A stretch of DNA of 64,000 nucleotides from the NCBI RefSeq assembly GCF_018614585.1, contig NZ_JAGGOI010000007.1, positions 124,001-188,000 on the forward strand, read 5' to 3'. Positions within the stretch are counted from its first letter, which is position 1. Each line of letters opens with the position of its first letter. Below the pieces are notes generated by a model. It was not told the origin of the DNA. It searched no databases and saw nothing but the letters and a program-made list of their open reading frames with translations. Source of the stretch: Streptomyces sp. ISL-1. Lineage in GTDB: Bacteria > Actinomycetota > Actinomycetes > Streptomycetales > Streptomycetaceae. Positions 37,738 through 45,796 of the stretch are shown piece after piece. The translations under genes and the position numbers were made by a program.

Positions 37738-38775
37738 ATGCGAGCAACGTTCATGTACGGTGCCGGCGACGTGCGCGTGGAGAACGCGCCCGACCCCGCG
37801 CTGCAGCAGCCCACCGACGCGATCGTGCGGATCGTGCGCTCATGTATCTGTGGCAGCGACCTGCACCCCTATCACAACCTGCCGGCCTCCGAGCAGGGCA
37901 CGCCGATGGGCCACGAGTTCCTCGGCGAGGTCGAGGAGCTCGGTTCGGAAGTGTCCGGCCTGAAGCGCGGCGACCTTGTCGTGGCCCCGTTCGCGTGGGC
38001 TGACAACACCTGTGACTTCTGCCGTGAGGGCCTGCAGACCTCCTGCCGCAACGGCGGGTTCTGGGCCGCCGGCGGTATAGGCGGCGCGCAGGCCGAGGCG
38101 ATCCGCGTCCCGCAGGCCCAGGGCACCCTGGTCAAGCTGCCGGCCGGCGAGGACTCCGCTCTGCTGCCGTCGCTGCTGACCTTGTCCGACGTGTACGGCA
38201 CCGGGTACCACGCCGCGAAGAAGGCCAATGTGAACCCGCGCACCACGGTGACGGTGATCGGTGACGGCGCGGTCGGGCTGATGGCGGTGCTGTCCGCCAA
38301 GCAGCTCGGCGCCGAGCGGATCATCCTCATGGGCCGCCACAAGGACCGCACCGACCTGGGCCGCGACTTCGGGGCGACCGACGTCGTGCCCGAGCGCGGC
38401 CAGGAAGGCATCGAGCGGGTCCGCGAACTCACGGGTGGCGACGGCACCCATACGGTGCTGGAGGCTGTCGGGTACATGAGCGCGTACGAGATGGCGGTCG
38501 GCGTGATTCGTCCCGGTGGCGTCATCAGCCGCGTCGGCGTGCCGCAGTACGAAGAGGCCCCGATCGGGTTCTCCAGCCTGTTCGGGCCCAACATCACCCT
38601 CACAGGCGGCCCCGCCCCGGTGCGCGCCTACATCGACGAGCTCCTGCCCGGTGTGCTGGAGGGCAAGGTCGAGCCGGGCCGCGTGTTCGACCGCACCATG
38701 AGCCTGGACGAGGTGCCCGACGGCTACCGGGCGATGGACCAGCGGGAGTCGCTGAAGGTCCTGGTCCGTCCCTGA
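37738..38775 (+). CDS. zinc-dependent alcohol dehydrogenase (glutathione-independent, FDH-like group)
   Basis: A 345-residue intact medium-chain dehydrogenase. CGSDLHPYH (about 39) and GHEFLGEVEE (about 59) carry the catalytic zinc ligands; the structural-zinc loop is reduced to NTCDFCREGLQTSC. GDGAVGLMAVL (about 180) is the nucleotide loop, and LMGRHKDR suggests NADP preference because no acidic residue follows. GAAGG is 7 nt before the ATG. It is the only undamaged gene in this decayed patch. Confidence 0.88.
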   Translation: MRATFMYGAGDVRVENAPDPALQQPTDAIVRIVRSCICGSDLHPYHNLPASEQGTPMGHEFLGEVEELGSEVSGLKRGDLVVAPFAWADNTCDFCREGLQTSCRNGGFWAAGGIGGAQAEAIRVPQAQGTLVKLPAGEDSALLPSLLTLSDVYGTGYHAAKKANVNPRTTVTVIGDGAVGLMAVLSAKQLGAERIILMGRHKDRTDLGRDFGATDVVPERGQEGIERVRELTGGDGTHTVLEAVGYMSAYEMAVGVIRPGGVISRVGVPQYEEAPIGFSSLFGPNITLTGGPAPVRAYIDELLPGVLEGKVEPGRVFDRTMSLDEVPDGYRAMDQRESLKVLVRP

Positions 38776-38796
38776 ACGCCCGAGTCCCGGTGTGGA

Positions 38797-38812
38797 TGCG
38801 GCACTGGCCGCA
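38797..38812 (+). terminator. short hairpin after the dehydrogenase
   Basis: TGCGGC-ACTG-GCCGCA, a 6-bp stem 21 nt after the stop codon, without a U-tract. Confidence 0.3.
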
Positions 38813-38894
38813 CGGGGGCAGGCGTCATGGGCGACGTACGTGATCGGCCGCCGGCCAGGGCTGCTCAGTGGATGTCCTGGGGTCAGGGCGAAGG

Positions 38895-39220
38895 TTATAC
38901 GGCCCCGTCCGGGGTGGTTGCCGACAGCCGGCTGTTCGGCGCCGCCACGTTCGCGGTGAGCTCGTGCGCGGCCATGTCGAGCAGGACCAGGGCGCCGTGT
39001 TCGTGGGTGCCGGGTTCGGCGTAGTACGCGACCAGGCGGTGGCCGGGGGTGCCTTCGAGCTGCATGGACTGGTAGCCGAGGGTGAGGTCGCCGACGTCGG
39101 GGTGGTGGAAGGCCTTGCGGCCGTGGCTGCGGCCTTGACGTCGTAGCGCTCCCTGAGACGGGCGAACTCTTGGCTCTTGAGGCCCTGTTCGTGCTCGTGG
39201 GACTGGAGTCGCAGAGGCTT
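38895..39220 (-). pseudogene. C-terminal remnant of a second MmyB-type regulator
   Basis: One frame reads SQEFARLRERYDVKA, and after a lost C in an expected CCC run near 39130 another frame continues SHGRKAFHHPDVGDLTLGYQ, then a PGHRLVAYYAEPGT segment, the unmistakable end of MmyB-like XRE regulators. The helix-turn-helix half is absent. It overlaps only slightly the part kept in the first remnant at 36115-36854, so the two are complementary halves on the same strand, flanking the cupin/dehydrogenase pair. Confidence 0.7.
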
Positions 39221-39404
39221 CCGAGACCTGATCAGCGACGACCGCACCCACGACCTGATCGCCGTCGGTGTCGTCTACGTGGTGCTCATCGGCGTGGGGC
39301 TTCGCCGTCCTGTTCACCGTGACGTACTTGGTCCGCCTGATCGACCGCCGCCCGGAGCAGCGCCTGCGCCGGGTCAGCCACCGCGCCCGGGTGGTCAGCG
39401 GGTG
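39215..39404 (+). pseudogene. small membrane-protein remnant with frameshift
   Basis: A hydrophobic stretch DLIAVGVVYVVLIGVG continues, after removing one G of the GGGG run at 39296-39299, as FAVLFTVTYLVRLIDRRPEQRLRRVSHRARVVSG and a stop. No start codon or family was recognised. Confidence 0.45.
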
Positions 39405-39566
39405 ATCGCGGGTCCAAGTGGTCAGGACCGCAGGCCTGTTGCAGGAGCAACCGGTCTTCTGCAGGGCAGGGCACCCATGAACCGAGTCAGGGTGACAACC
39501 GACGCAGTGCGGGGAGGGTAAATCCCCGACACGCCCGCCGGACGCCCTGATGGAAGTGCTGCGGCG

Positions 39567-39722
39567 CTACCAGTAGTGCCGTCGGCCGCCGACCGCGTGA
39601 CCCACCGCTCCCAGAATCCACAGAACGACCCCGATTGCCACCAGGATGATTCCGATGGTCCAGAGAATACCGATGCCGGCCAAGAGGCCGATGATGAGCA
39701 GAATGACTCCGAGGATGATCAT
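39567..39722 (-). CDS. small hydrophobic protein, DUF6131-like
   Basis: A 51-residue protein made almost entirely of two hydrophobic stretches (IILGVILLIIGLLAG and GIILVAIGVVLWILGAVGHA) with a short basic tail GGRRHYW. GGAGG is 5-6 nt before the ATG. Length and pattern match the small DUF6131 proteins of Streptomyces; function unknown. Longer frames through this site are shadows. Confidence 0.75.
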   Translation of the reverse strand: MIILGVILLIIGLLAGIGILWTIGIILVAIGVVLWILGAVGHAVGGRRHYW

Positions 39723-40092
39723 GATGTCCTCCGGTAGGGGAACGGCCCCCTCTCCATACAGCTCCCCGTCTTTGTTCGGGGCAAACCCGGGCTCGCCCTG
39801 ACGAGCGCGTGCCCGACCACCGTGCGTGATCACGGCAGGCTCCAAAGAGGCGCGCGTCGCACGTCCGGGGTGGCTGCCGTGGTCAGGAGGGCGGGGGGCT
39901 TCGAGCATCCCGCGGTCATGGAGTGGTAGCCGTCTTCCCCACCCGGGCCGGCCAGGTGCCGAAGCGCTGTGCCCGCGCGCCGGCTGAGGGCAGCAGCGGC
40001 AAATGGGATGAGACGGAGGCGAAGTGAAACCAGAGGAATTGCTGACGCGTCCTGCATGACGTACTCGCCGCAGGAGACGGGAGATTTCGATC
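39723..40092. other. divergent intergenic region, DUF6131 / beta-lactamase
   Basis: 370 bases with no supported gene. It must hold both divergent promoters. No BlaI-type dyad or beta-lactamase regulator was recognised nearby. Confidence 0.4.
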
Positions 40093-41010
40093 TTGAAGAT
40101 CGTAGGAGCACGCCCAACCCGCCGCGCCATGCTGGCCGTTGGCGCTGGGGCAGCGCTGGCCGCCGGCATGTCCACGGGCAGGAGTGCATACGCCTCGCCC
40201 CCCGGCGGGCACGAGATCTCCGGGCAGCTGAGCGAGCTTGAGCGGGAGCATTCCGCCCGTCTGGGTGTGTTCGCCCGCAACATGCGAACGGGCAGAACGG
40301 TGCTGTACCGCGCGGACGAACGCTTCCCCATGTGCTCGGTGTTCAAGACGCTCGCCGTCGCGGCCGTCCTGCGGGACCTCGACCGGCACGGCGAGTTCCT
40401 GGCCAAGCGCATCCGGTACACGGAGCAGGACCTGGAGGACTCGGGATACGCCCCCATCACAGGTAAGCCCGAGCATCTCGCGGGCGGCATGACTGTCGCG
40501 GATATGTGCGCCGCCACCATCTGCTACAGCGACAACGCTGCGGCAAACCTCCTGCTCCGCGAACTGGGAGGCCCGACCGCCATCACCCGCTTCAGCCGCT
40601 CGATCGGGGATACGACAACCCGGCTCGACCGCTGGGAGCCCGAGCTGAACTCGGCGGAACCGTGGCGTGCGACCGACATCACCAGCCCCCGCGCCATCGG
40701 GCAGAGCTACGCGCGACTGACTCTCGGCAATGCGCTCACACCCAAAGACCGGGACCGGCTGACCGGCTGGCTGCTGGCCAACACGACCAGTGGGGAGAGG
40801 TTCCGCGCGGGCCTTCCCGGGGCCTGGCTCCTTGCGGACAAGACCGGCGGCGGAATGTACGGGAGCAACAACGACGTGGGTATCACCTGGCCTCCGGACC
40901 GCTCACCGATCGTGCTGGCCGTCCTCACGACCAAGCATGAACCCGAGGCTCCGGCGGACAACCCGCTCATCGCCAGGACCGCCGCACTTCTGGCTGCTGC
41001 ACTCGCCTGA
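40093..41010 (+). CDS. class A beta-lactamase, Tat-exported
   Basis: A 305-residue serine beta-lactamase. A twin-arginine signal (TRRAML then a hydrophobic alanine/glycine run) precedes the mature domain. Active-site motifs are all present: SVFK with the nucleophile near S82, YSDN near 146, WEPELN with the general-base glutamate near 183, and DKTGGG near 252. The start is TTG at 40093, needed to include the twin arginines, with GGGAG upstream. Such enzymes are common chromosomal genes of Streptomyces. No adjacent regulator. Confidence 0.95.
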   Translation: MKIVGARPTRRAMLAVGAGAALAAGMSTGRSAYASPPGGHEISGQLSELEREHSARLGVFARNMRTGRTVLYRADERFPMCSVFKTLAVAAVLRDLDRHGEFLAKRIRYTEQDLEDSGYAPITGKPEHLAGGMTVADMCAATICYSDNAAANLLLRELGGPTAITRFSRSIGDTTTRLDRWEPELNSAEPWRATDITSPRAIGQSYARLTLGNALTPKDRDRLTGWLLANTTSGERFRAGLPGAWLLADKTGGGMYGSNNDVGITWPPDRSPIVLAVLTTKHEPEAPADNPLIARTAALLAAALA

Positions 41011-41059
41011 CCGGGCTCCCTCTCGTGACCGGGCCCCTCTCGTGACCGGGCCCCTCTCG
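41008..41059 (+). repeat. three tandem 17-18-bp units over the beta-lactamase stop
   Basis: Units TGACCGGGCCCCTCTCG (first copy 18 bp with one extra T/C difference) at 41008, 41026 and 41043. The first unit begins with the beta-lactamase stop codon, so the stop has been tandemly copied downstream. Confidence 0.8.
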
Positions 41060-41220
41060 CCGACGGCCGCATGCACGCCGCCGATGCCGGGGCGGGTCAC
41101 GCCTCCGTGCGGGCAGCAGCCGGGCCTGGCAGGTCCGGGTGCGGGAGTCGCGCCTGCGGCGTTGCGCGGTCCGGGAGCAGTACGTGCGGTGACGTTGCTG
41201 TTGACCCCGGCGTTCCGGAA

Positions 41221-42165
41221 TCAGGCGCGTGGGACCAGCAGTTGCGGGTCCGTGATCCCGCCCGGAGAGGCGAACTGGGCGATGTCCCAGCCGGCGCGTC
41301 GGGCCCCGGCCTGGTACGCGCTTTCATAGAAGGCCAGTACGACGGCGCGAGGATCGCCTTCGCCGCGGGCTTCGTCGTACCGCAGCACGGCCAGGTGGCT
41401 TTCATTGCGTGCAACCCAGTGTGCCGTGGCCGGTGTGAGTGGCTCCGCGGTCAGTCCCGCAGGCTCGGGGGCGGTGTACGAGTAGAAGGCGGGCTCGGCG
41501 AACTTGTCGTCACCGAACCAGAATCCGAAGCTGATCAGCTCTCGGGAGTACGCCTCCCGCGTAACCGGATCGACCTGCGGCGGCTGGTCGACGTGGCGCT
41601 CTGAGAACCGGCTGTGGGCGATGTCGAAGGTGTGCCAGAAATGGTGTACGGGGCTGGCTTTTCCCGAGAAGCCGACTGCGAATTCCTCCAGCACCAGCGC
41701 CACCTGGCTGAGGACCCGCCAGTAGCGGTTGGCGAGTTCAGGATCGTAGGCCGCGTGCTCGGTGTCCTCGGCGAACGGCCGGTCGGAATCAGGCAGATCG
41801 TACGGCCTCGGAATGCGGATGCTCGCCCGGACGTCCAGTGCGGCCAGAGCGTCAAGGGTGTTGTTGAAAAAGGACGCCACGGACTGGCCCATGAGCGGGA
41901 GGGATATCGCTCTGCCGTCCAGGGTGGTGACGATCAGTTGATGGTCGACGAAGTCGAAGTCGATCGTGAAGACCGGATTTCCGTCCACCAGTCCCATTGG
42001 GCGTGTGGTCATGCCGCGTCCGGTGAGATGGAACGGAACGTTCCACCAGTGGTTGCGCCGGGCACTCGCGGCGAGGTGGATCTTGCCGACGACTTGGGCG
42101 AATCGGTGCAGCGTTTCTTTGGTGTCCTGCCATTGCCCGAGCGGTATGGGCGGGAACAACTCCAT
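41221..42165 (-). CDS. DUF5996 family protein
   Basis: A 314-residue cytosolic protein with the DUF5996 pattern: FPPIPLGQWQDTKETLHRF at the start, NHWWNVPFHLTGRGMTT, then FHHFWHTFD-like VHHFWHTFDIAHSRFS and ELISFGFWFGD, ending in ESAYQAGARRAGWD. Function unknown. ATG 42165 has GGGGAG 4-5 nt upstream; a GTG one codon earlier is too close to it. Divergent from the membrane protein/XRE operon. Confidence 0.85.
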   Translation of the reverse strand: MELFPPIPLGQWQDTKETLHRFAQVVGKIHLAASARRNHWWNVPFHLTGRGMTTRPMGLVDGNPVFTIDFDFVDHQLIVTTLDGRAISLPLMGQSVASFFNNTLDALAALDVRASIRIPRPYDLPDSDRPFAEDTEHAAYDPELANRYWRVLSQVALVLEEFAVGFSGKASPVHHFWHTFDIAHSRFSERHVDQPPQVDPVTREAYSRELISFGFWFGDDKFAEPAFYSYTAPEPAGLTAEPLTPATAHWVARNESHLAVLRYDEARGEGDPRAVVLAFYESAYQAGARRAGWDIAQFASPGGITDPQLLVPRA

Positions 42166-42315
42166 CACGCTCCCCTTCCTGCCCCGCGCTCGTGCGGCCG
42201 GGTAATTCCATGATGACCGTCGCCCGCCACGTGCCGCACCTCGCCGGACCCTCGAGATGCGTACAGGTGTTCGAGTTGACCACCCGCCCGTCGGAGGCGG
42301 TGATGTTAAGAAGAT

Positions 42316-42344
42316 TTGACATGGTGTCGGTGTTGCTTTACATT
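42316..42344 (+). promoter_or_regulatory. sigma-70 promoter for a leaderless transcript
   Basis: TTGACA (42316-42321), 17-bp spacer, TACATT (42339-42344). Transcription would start at about 42350-42351, the A of the ATG at 42351, and no ribosome site precedes that ATG. Confidence 0.65.
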
Positions 42345-42350
42345 CGCGTC

Positions 42351-42779
42351 ATGCCATACGAAGAGAAGAGCGCATGGGTCATGGGGGTGCTCGCGGTCGG
42401 TACGTACACGGGCTACCTCGTCGTCATCCTTGGGCGGGCGGGGGACACACCCCTCGCCGAGGTGCCGTACGTGGCCGCCCTGCTGTGGGCCTTGGGCATC
42501 TCGATCGCGGCGTCGATCGTGCTCCATACGCTCGTCGCGACTTTCGGGCCGAAGGACGCCCGCAAGAAGGATCAGCGCGACAGGGAGATCAACCGGTTCG
42601 GCGAACACATCGGCCAGTCATTCGTCGTCATCGGGGGAGTTGCGGCTCTCGGTATGTCGATGGCCGAGCTGGACTACTTCTGGATCGCCAACGCGGTCTA
42701 CCTCGCGTTCGTACTGTCGGCGATCCTCGGTTCCACGGCCAAGATCGTCGCGTATCGCCGAGGATTTCACTCATGGTGA
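42351..42779 (+). CDS. four-helix membrane protein, leaderless
   Basis: A 142-residue protein with four hydrophobic segments (WVMGVLAVGTYTGYLVVIL, VAALLWALGISIAASIVLH, GQSFVVIGGVAALGM, IANAVYLAFVLSAILGS) and a charged loop KDARKKDQRDREINRFGEH. No family name recognised with certainty. It heads a three-gene operon: its last codons overlap the XRE regulator start by 7 nt. The pairing of a small membrane protein with a tiny XRE regulator is common in bacteria and suggests the membrane protein modulates it. Confidence 0.8.
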   Translation: MPYEEKSAWVMGVLAVGTYTGYLVVILGRAGDTPLAEVPYVAALLWALGISIAASIVLHTLVATFGPKDARKKDQRDREINRFGEHIGQSFVVIGGVAALGMSMAELDYFWIANAVYLAFVLSAILGSTAKIVAYRRGFHSW

Positions 42780-43006
42780 AGCCGACCAGAGTCACCAACG
42801 CGATCCGGGCCCTCCGGTTCACGCACGGAGAGATGACACAAGCGGATCTGGCGGAACGCATTGGTGTGTCACGACAGACAGTCATCGCCATCGAACAAGG
42901 CAAGTATTCGCCCTCACTCGAAATGGCATTTCAGATCGCCAAGGTGTTCGGCGTCCCGCTCGACACTGTGTTCCAGTACCCCGACAGCGAAGGAACGACG
43001 CCATGA
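42773..43006 (+). CDS. small XRE-family transcriptional regulator
   Basis: A 77-residue stand-alone helix-turn-helix: MTQADLAERIGVSRQTVIAI and YSPSLEMAFQIAKVFGVPLDTVFQY, the compact HTH_3 type close to Bacillus YozG/Xre-like proteins. It overlaps the membrane protein upstream and the oxidoreductase downstream (ATGA), so all three are translated together. Self-repression of the leaderless promoter is a reasonable inference. Confidence 0.9.
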   Translation: MVKPTRVTNAIRALRFTHGEMTQADLAERIGVSRQTVIAIEQGKYSPSLEMAFQIAKVFGVPLDTVFQYPDSEGTTP

Positions 43007-43974
43007 AGGCAATAGTCCGCGAGACGTACGGGCCACCCGAAGGCCTGGAACTCAAGGAAATCGACAAGCCGGTGGCCGGCGATGACGACGTGCTCGTACG
43101 TGTTCACGCCGCCGGCGTCGACCAGGGCGTCTGGCATCTCGTCACGGGTAAGCCGTATCTCCTTCGCATCCTGGGATTCGGGCTGCGCAGACCCAAAAAC
43201 CGTGTTCCGGGTCTGGATGTCGCGGGGCGTGTCGAGGCAGTTGGCCGGAACGTCACGCGGTTCCAGCCCGGTGACGAGGTGTTCGGCACCTGCGCGGGCT
43301 CCTACGCCGAGTACGCCCTCGCGCGCCAGGACAAGTTGGCGCCCAAGCCGTCGAACATCAGCTTCGAGCAGGCGGCGGCTGTCCACTCCTCCGCTTTGGC
43401 CGCCTTTCAGGGGCTTCGCCGTAGTGCACGGGTCCAGGCGGGGCAGAAGGTGCTCGTCGTCGGAGCGGGCGGAGGTGTCGGAACGTTCGCAGTGCAGTTG
43501 GCCAAGGAATTCGGAGCGAACGTCACCGGTGTGTGCAGTACAAAAAAGATGGACCTCGTCCGCTCGATCGGCGCCGACGACGTCATCGACTACACACGCG
43601 AGGACTTCACTGCCGGGCCGCGCCGCTACGACCTGATCGTCGACATCGCGGGTGGTCGTTCGTTGTCACGCCTTCGGCGTGCTCTCGCTCCTCGGGGAAC
43701 TCTCGTCGTCGTCGGATCCGAAGAGGGAGGACGGTGGGTGCAGGGCGTGGACCGCGCGATCCGGGCGGCGATGCTGTCGCCGTTCGTGAGTCAGAAACTG
43801 CGGATGCTGGTGTCCATGGAGAACGAGGAGGACCTCGAGTCGGTGCGGAAACTGATGGAGGCCGGCAAACTCACCCCGGTCGTCGACAGGACGTACTCGC
43901 TGAGTGAGGTTCCCAAGGCCATTCAGTACCTGCGGGCCGGCCATGCATGCGGGAAGGTCGTCATCACGGTGTGA
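43003..43974 (+). CDS. NAD(P)-dependent quinone oxidoreductase-like dehydrogenase
   Basis: A 323-residue zinc-independent medium-chain reductase. GLDVAGRVEAVGRNV, then GAGGGVGTFAVQLAK (about 149) as the NADP loop and CSTKKMDLVRSIGADDVIDY are typical of quinone/zeta-crystallin reductases; structural-zinc cysteines are absent. It starts within the stop of the XRE regulator. Substrate unknown, perhaps a reactive carbonyl or quinone sensed by the operon. Confidence 0.9.
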   Translation: MKAIVRETYGPPEGLELKEIDKPVAGDDDVLVRVHAAGVDQGVWHLVTGKPYLLRILGFGLRRPKNRVPGLDVAGRVEAVGRNVTRFQPGDEVFGTCAGSYAEYALARQDKLAPKPSNISFEQAAAVHSSALAAFQGLRRSARVQAGQKVLVVGAGGGVGTFAVQLAKEFGANVTGVCSTKKMDLVRSIGADDVIDYTREDFTAGPRRYDLIVDIAGGRSLSRLRRALAPRGTLVVVGSEEGGRWVQGVDRAIRAAMLSPFVSQKLRMLVSMENEEDLESVRKLMEAGKLTPVVDRTYSLSEVPKAIQYLRAGHACGKVVITV

Positions 43975-44020
43975 GGACGGCTCTCCCGCCGGCGGTTGAG
44001 GGTCGCGCACGGACTGCGCG

Positions 44021-44587
44021 TCAGTACGGATGCTTGTTCGGCTTGGTCGCCCATGCCTGGTAGGACATGGCCCCCAACTCGGGGTGGAGTTGCTCGAGAG
44101 TGATACTCCGCTGGTCCGGCTCCTTCGCGAAGTCCTCGTACTGGAAGGCGTCGTCGAAGCCGATTTCCTGAGTCGCCTTCCAGTCGCAGCTGTAGTAGAC
44201 GGTGTCGATTCGCGACCAGTAGATGGCACTCATGCACATGGGGCACGGGGCGCCACTGGTGTAGATGGTGCACCCCTGCAGCATGCGGGCGCGCTCGGGT
44301 ACGACGTCGGGGGAGCCCTCAGGGCGAGGCACCAACTCCAGGGTGTACTCGTTGTGGTGCTCCTCGGAGATGCTGGGCGCCTCGGGGTTGAGCAGCTGAA
44401 CGGCCTTGCGGATGGCTTCCACTTCGCCGTGCGCGGTCGGGTCGGCCGTGAGAAGTACGCGATTTTGCCCGCGAGCGATGATCTCACCGTCATCGGTGAT
44501 CACCGCGCCGAACGGGCCGCCCCAGCCGTTCTCCACGGACTCCGTGGCCAGCCGAACCGCTTCGGCCATGAACTCCTTGTGTCCCAT
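44021..44587 (-). CDS. nucleoside/guanine deaminase-like zinc enzyme
   Basis: A 188-residue cytidine-deaminase-fold protein. Zinc and proton-transfer residues appear as THGEVEAI-type TAHGEVEAIRK (about 50-58) and SGAPCPMCMSAIYW (about 111-124). The closest named group is the GuaD-like nucleoside deaminases. The first motif has HGE where HAE is usual. GGGAGG precedes the ATG at 44587; the extension to 44650 is unlikely. It is divergent from the double-ABM gene with a short shared promoter region. Confidence 0.85.
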   Translation of the reverse strand: MGHKEFMAEAVRLATESVENGWGGPFGAVITDDGEIIARGQNRVLLTADPTAHGEVEAIRKAVQLLNPEAPSISEEHHNEYTLELVPRPEGSPDVVPERARMLQGCTIYTSGAPCPMCMSAIYWSRIDTVYYSCDWKATQEIGFDDAFQYEDFAKEPDQRSITLEQLHPELGAMSYQAWATKPNKHPY

Positions 44588-44650
44588 ATCAGAACCTCCC
44601 GCTCGCTGACCGTTCGTCGACCGGCCGCGTATTGGCGCAGATTTCGCCAA

Positions 44651-44680
44651 TTGTCCGATAACTTCCTTTTGATCTAGACT
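44651..44680 (+). promoter_or_regulatory. promoter for a second leaderless transcript
   Basis: TTGTCC (44651-44656), 18-bp spacer, TAGACT (44675-44680). The ATG at 44688 lies 7 nt after the -10, so it would coincide with the transcript start. No ribosome site is seen. Confidence 0.6.
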
Positions 44681-44687
44681 ACTCCGT

Positions 44688-45653
44688 ATGGGTATCCGTG
44701 CAAGCCGTGACCTCCGCGGCAGCGCTACGGTCGTGACCTCCCAGAGGGTCCGTGCGGGCCGGGATGACGACTACAAGCGCTGGCAGGAGAAGACCAACCA
44801 GGTCGTGCGGGGCTTTGACGGGTTCCAGGGCACGGAGCTTTACCCACCGGCCTCCGGCGAAGAGAACGAGTGGGTCGTCGTATTCCGGTTCTCCGGTGTA
44901 AAGCAGCTGACCGCATGGCTGGATTCCACTGACCGTCGACAACTCCTCGATGAGGGCCTCCCATTGTTCGACGGGACCCCGACGCAGGAGGTGCTCACCG
45001 GTGGGACGCCGGCCCACGATGTCGTCACGGCGGTCATCTCGCACGAGGTGCTGCCGGGGCGGGAGCGGGACTTCATGCGCTGGCAGGACAAAATCCTGAA
45101 GGAGCAGGAGAGGCGGCCCGGCTTCATGGGGTCGGAGATGTTCAAGCCGGTGGAGGGTGTTCAGGACCGGTGGGTCGTCGCCTTCCGCTTCGATACACGC
45201 GAACACCTGGACGGGTGGCTCGACTCGGAGGTCCGCGAGAAACTCCTGCAGGAAGGACGCGGCTACTTTCGCTCGTACGACGTACGCAAGATCGGGTCGG
45301 CGTTCGGCGGCTGGTTCCGCTTCGGCGAGGGTTCGGATGAAGGCGTTCCGCCCAACTGGAAACAGGCCATGTCCGTGGTGCTGGCCCTGTATCCCACGGT
45401 GATGATCCTGGACCTGACGGTCGGCGACTGGTTCAGGAGCCTCGGACTGCCCGGGTATCTGGCTCTGTTCATCAGCAACGTGCTGAGTGTCAGCATCCTG
45501 ACGTGGTTGCTGATGCCGCTGGTCAACCGGGCGCTCGCCTTCTGGCTGCTGCCCAGCCGGGCGCGTTCCCTCCGCATCCATGTGGCGGGTGCGGCGCTCG
45601 TGGCGGTGTGCTGCCTGGTGCTCGTCACCATCTTCGGTCTGACCACGGGTTAG
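44688..45653 (+). CDS. tandem antibiotic-biosynthesis-monooxygenase (ABM) domain membrane protein
   Basis: A 321-residue protein with two consecutive ABM-like ferredoxin folds: RAGRDDDYKRWQEKTNQVV (about 22-40) and LPGRERDFMRWQDKILKEQE (about 122-141) are the paired start segments, each followed by a W-V-V-F-RF strand. After about 225 come three hydrophobic segments (AMSVVLALYPTVMILDLTV, YLALFISNVLSVSILTWLLM, HVAGAALVAVCCLVLVTIF). This arrangement is known in actinobacteria and proteobacteria but has no clear function. Leaderless start. Its final codons and stop lie in a 28-bp tandem duplication. Confidence 0.85.
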   Translation: MGIRASRDLRGSATVVTSQRVRAGRDDDYKRWQEKTNQVVRGFDGFQGTELYPPASGEENEWVVVFRFSGVKQLTAWLDSTDRRQLLDEGLPLFDGTPTQEVLTGGTPAHDVVTAVISHEVLPGRERDFMRWQDKILKEQERRPGFMGSEMFKPVEGVQDRWVVAFRFDTREHLDGWLDSEVREKLLQEGRGYFRSYDVRKIGSAFGGWFRFGEGSDEGVPPNWKQAMSVVLALYPTVMILDLTVGDWFRSLGLPGYLALFISNVLSVSILTWLLMPLVNRALAFWLLPSRARSLRIHVAGAALVAVCCLVLVTIFGLTTG

Positions 45654-45685
45654 CCGGATCTTCGGTCTGACCACGGGTTAGCCGG
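45630..45685 (+). repeat. perfect 28-bp tandem duplication across a stop codon
   Basis: Two identical 28-bp copies, 45630-45657 and 45658-45685. The first contains the last eight codons and stop of the ABM-domain gene; the second is non-coding. Being perfect, it is probably recent. Confidence 0.9.
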
Positions 45686-45796
45686 CGCATGGGCGGACGA
45701 CGCATGGGCAGATGGCTCATGGTCGGGCGGCAAGACTCATCAAACGCACTTCAGCTTCATCAGCAGCCGCAGCCTGCGCAACTCCTGGAGCCCATG

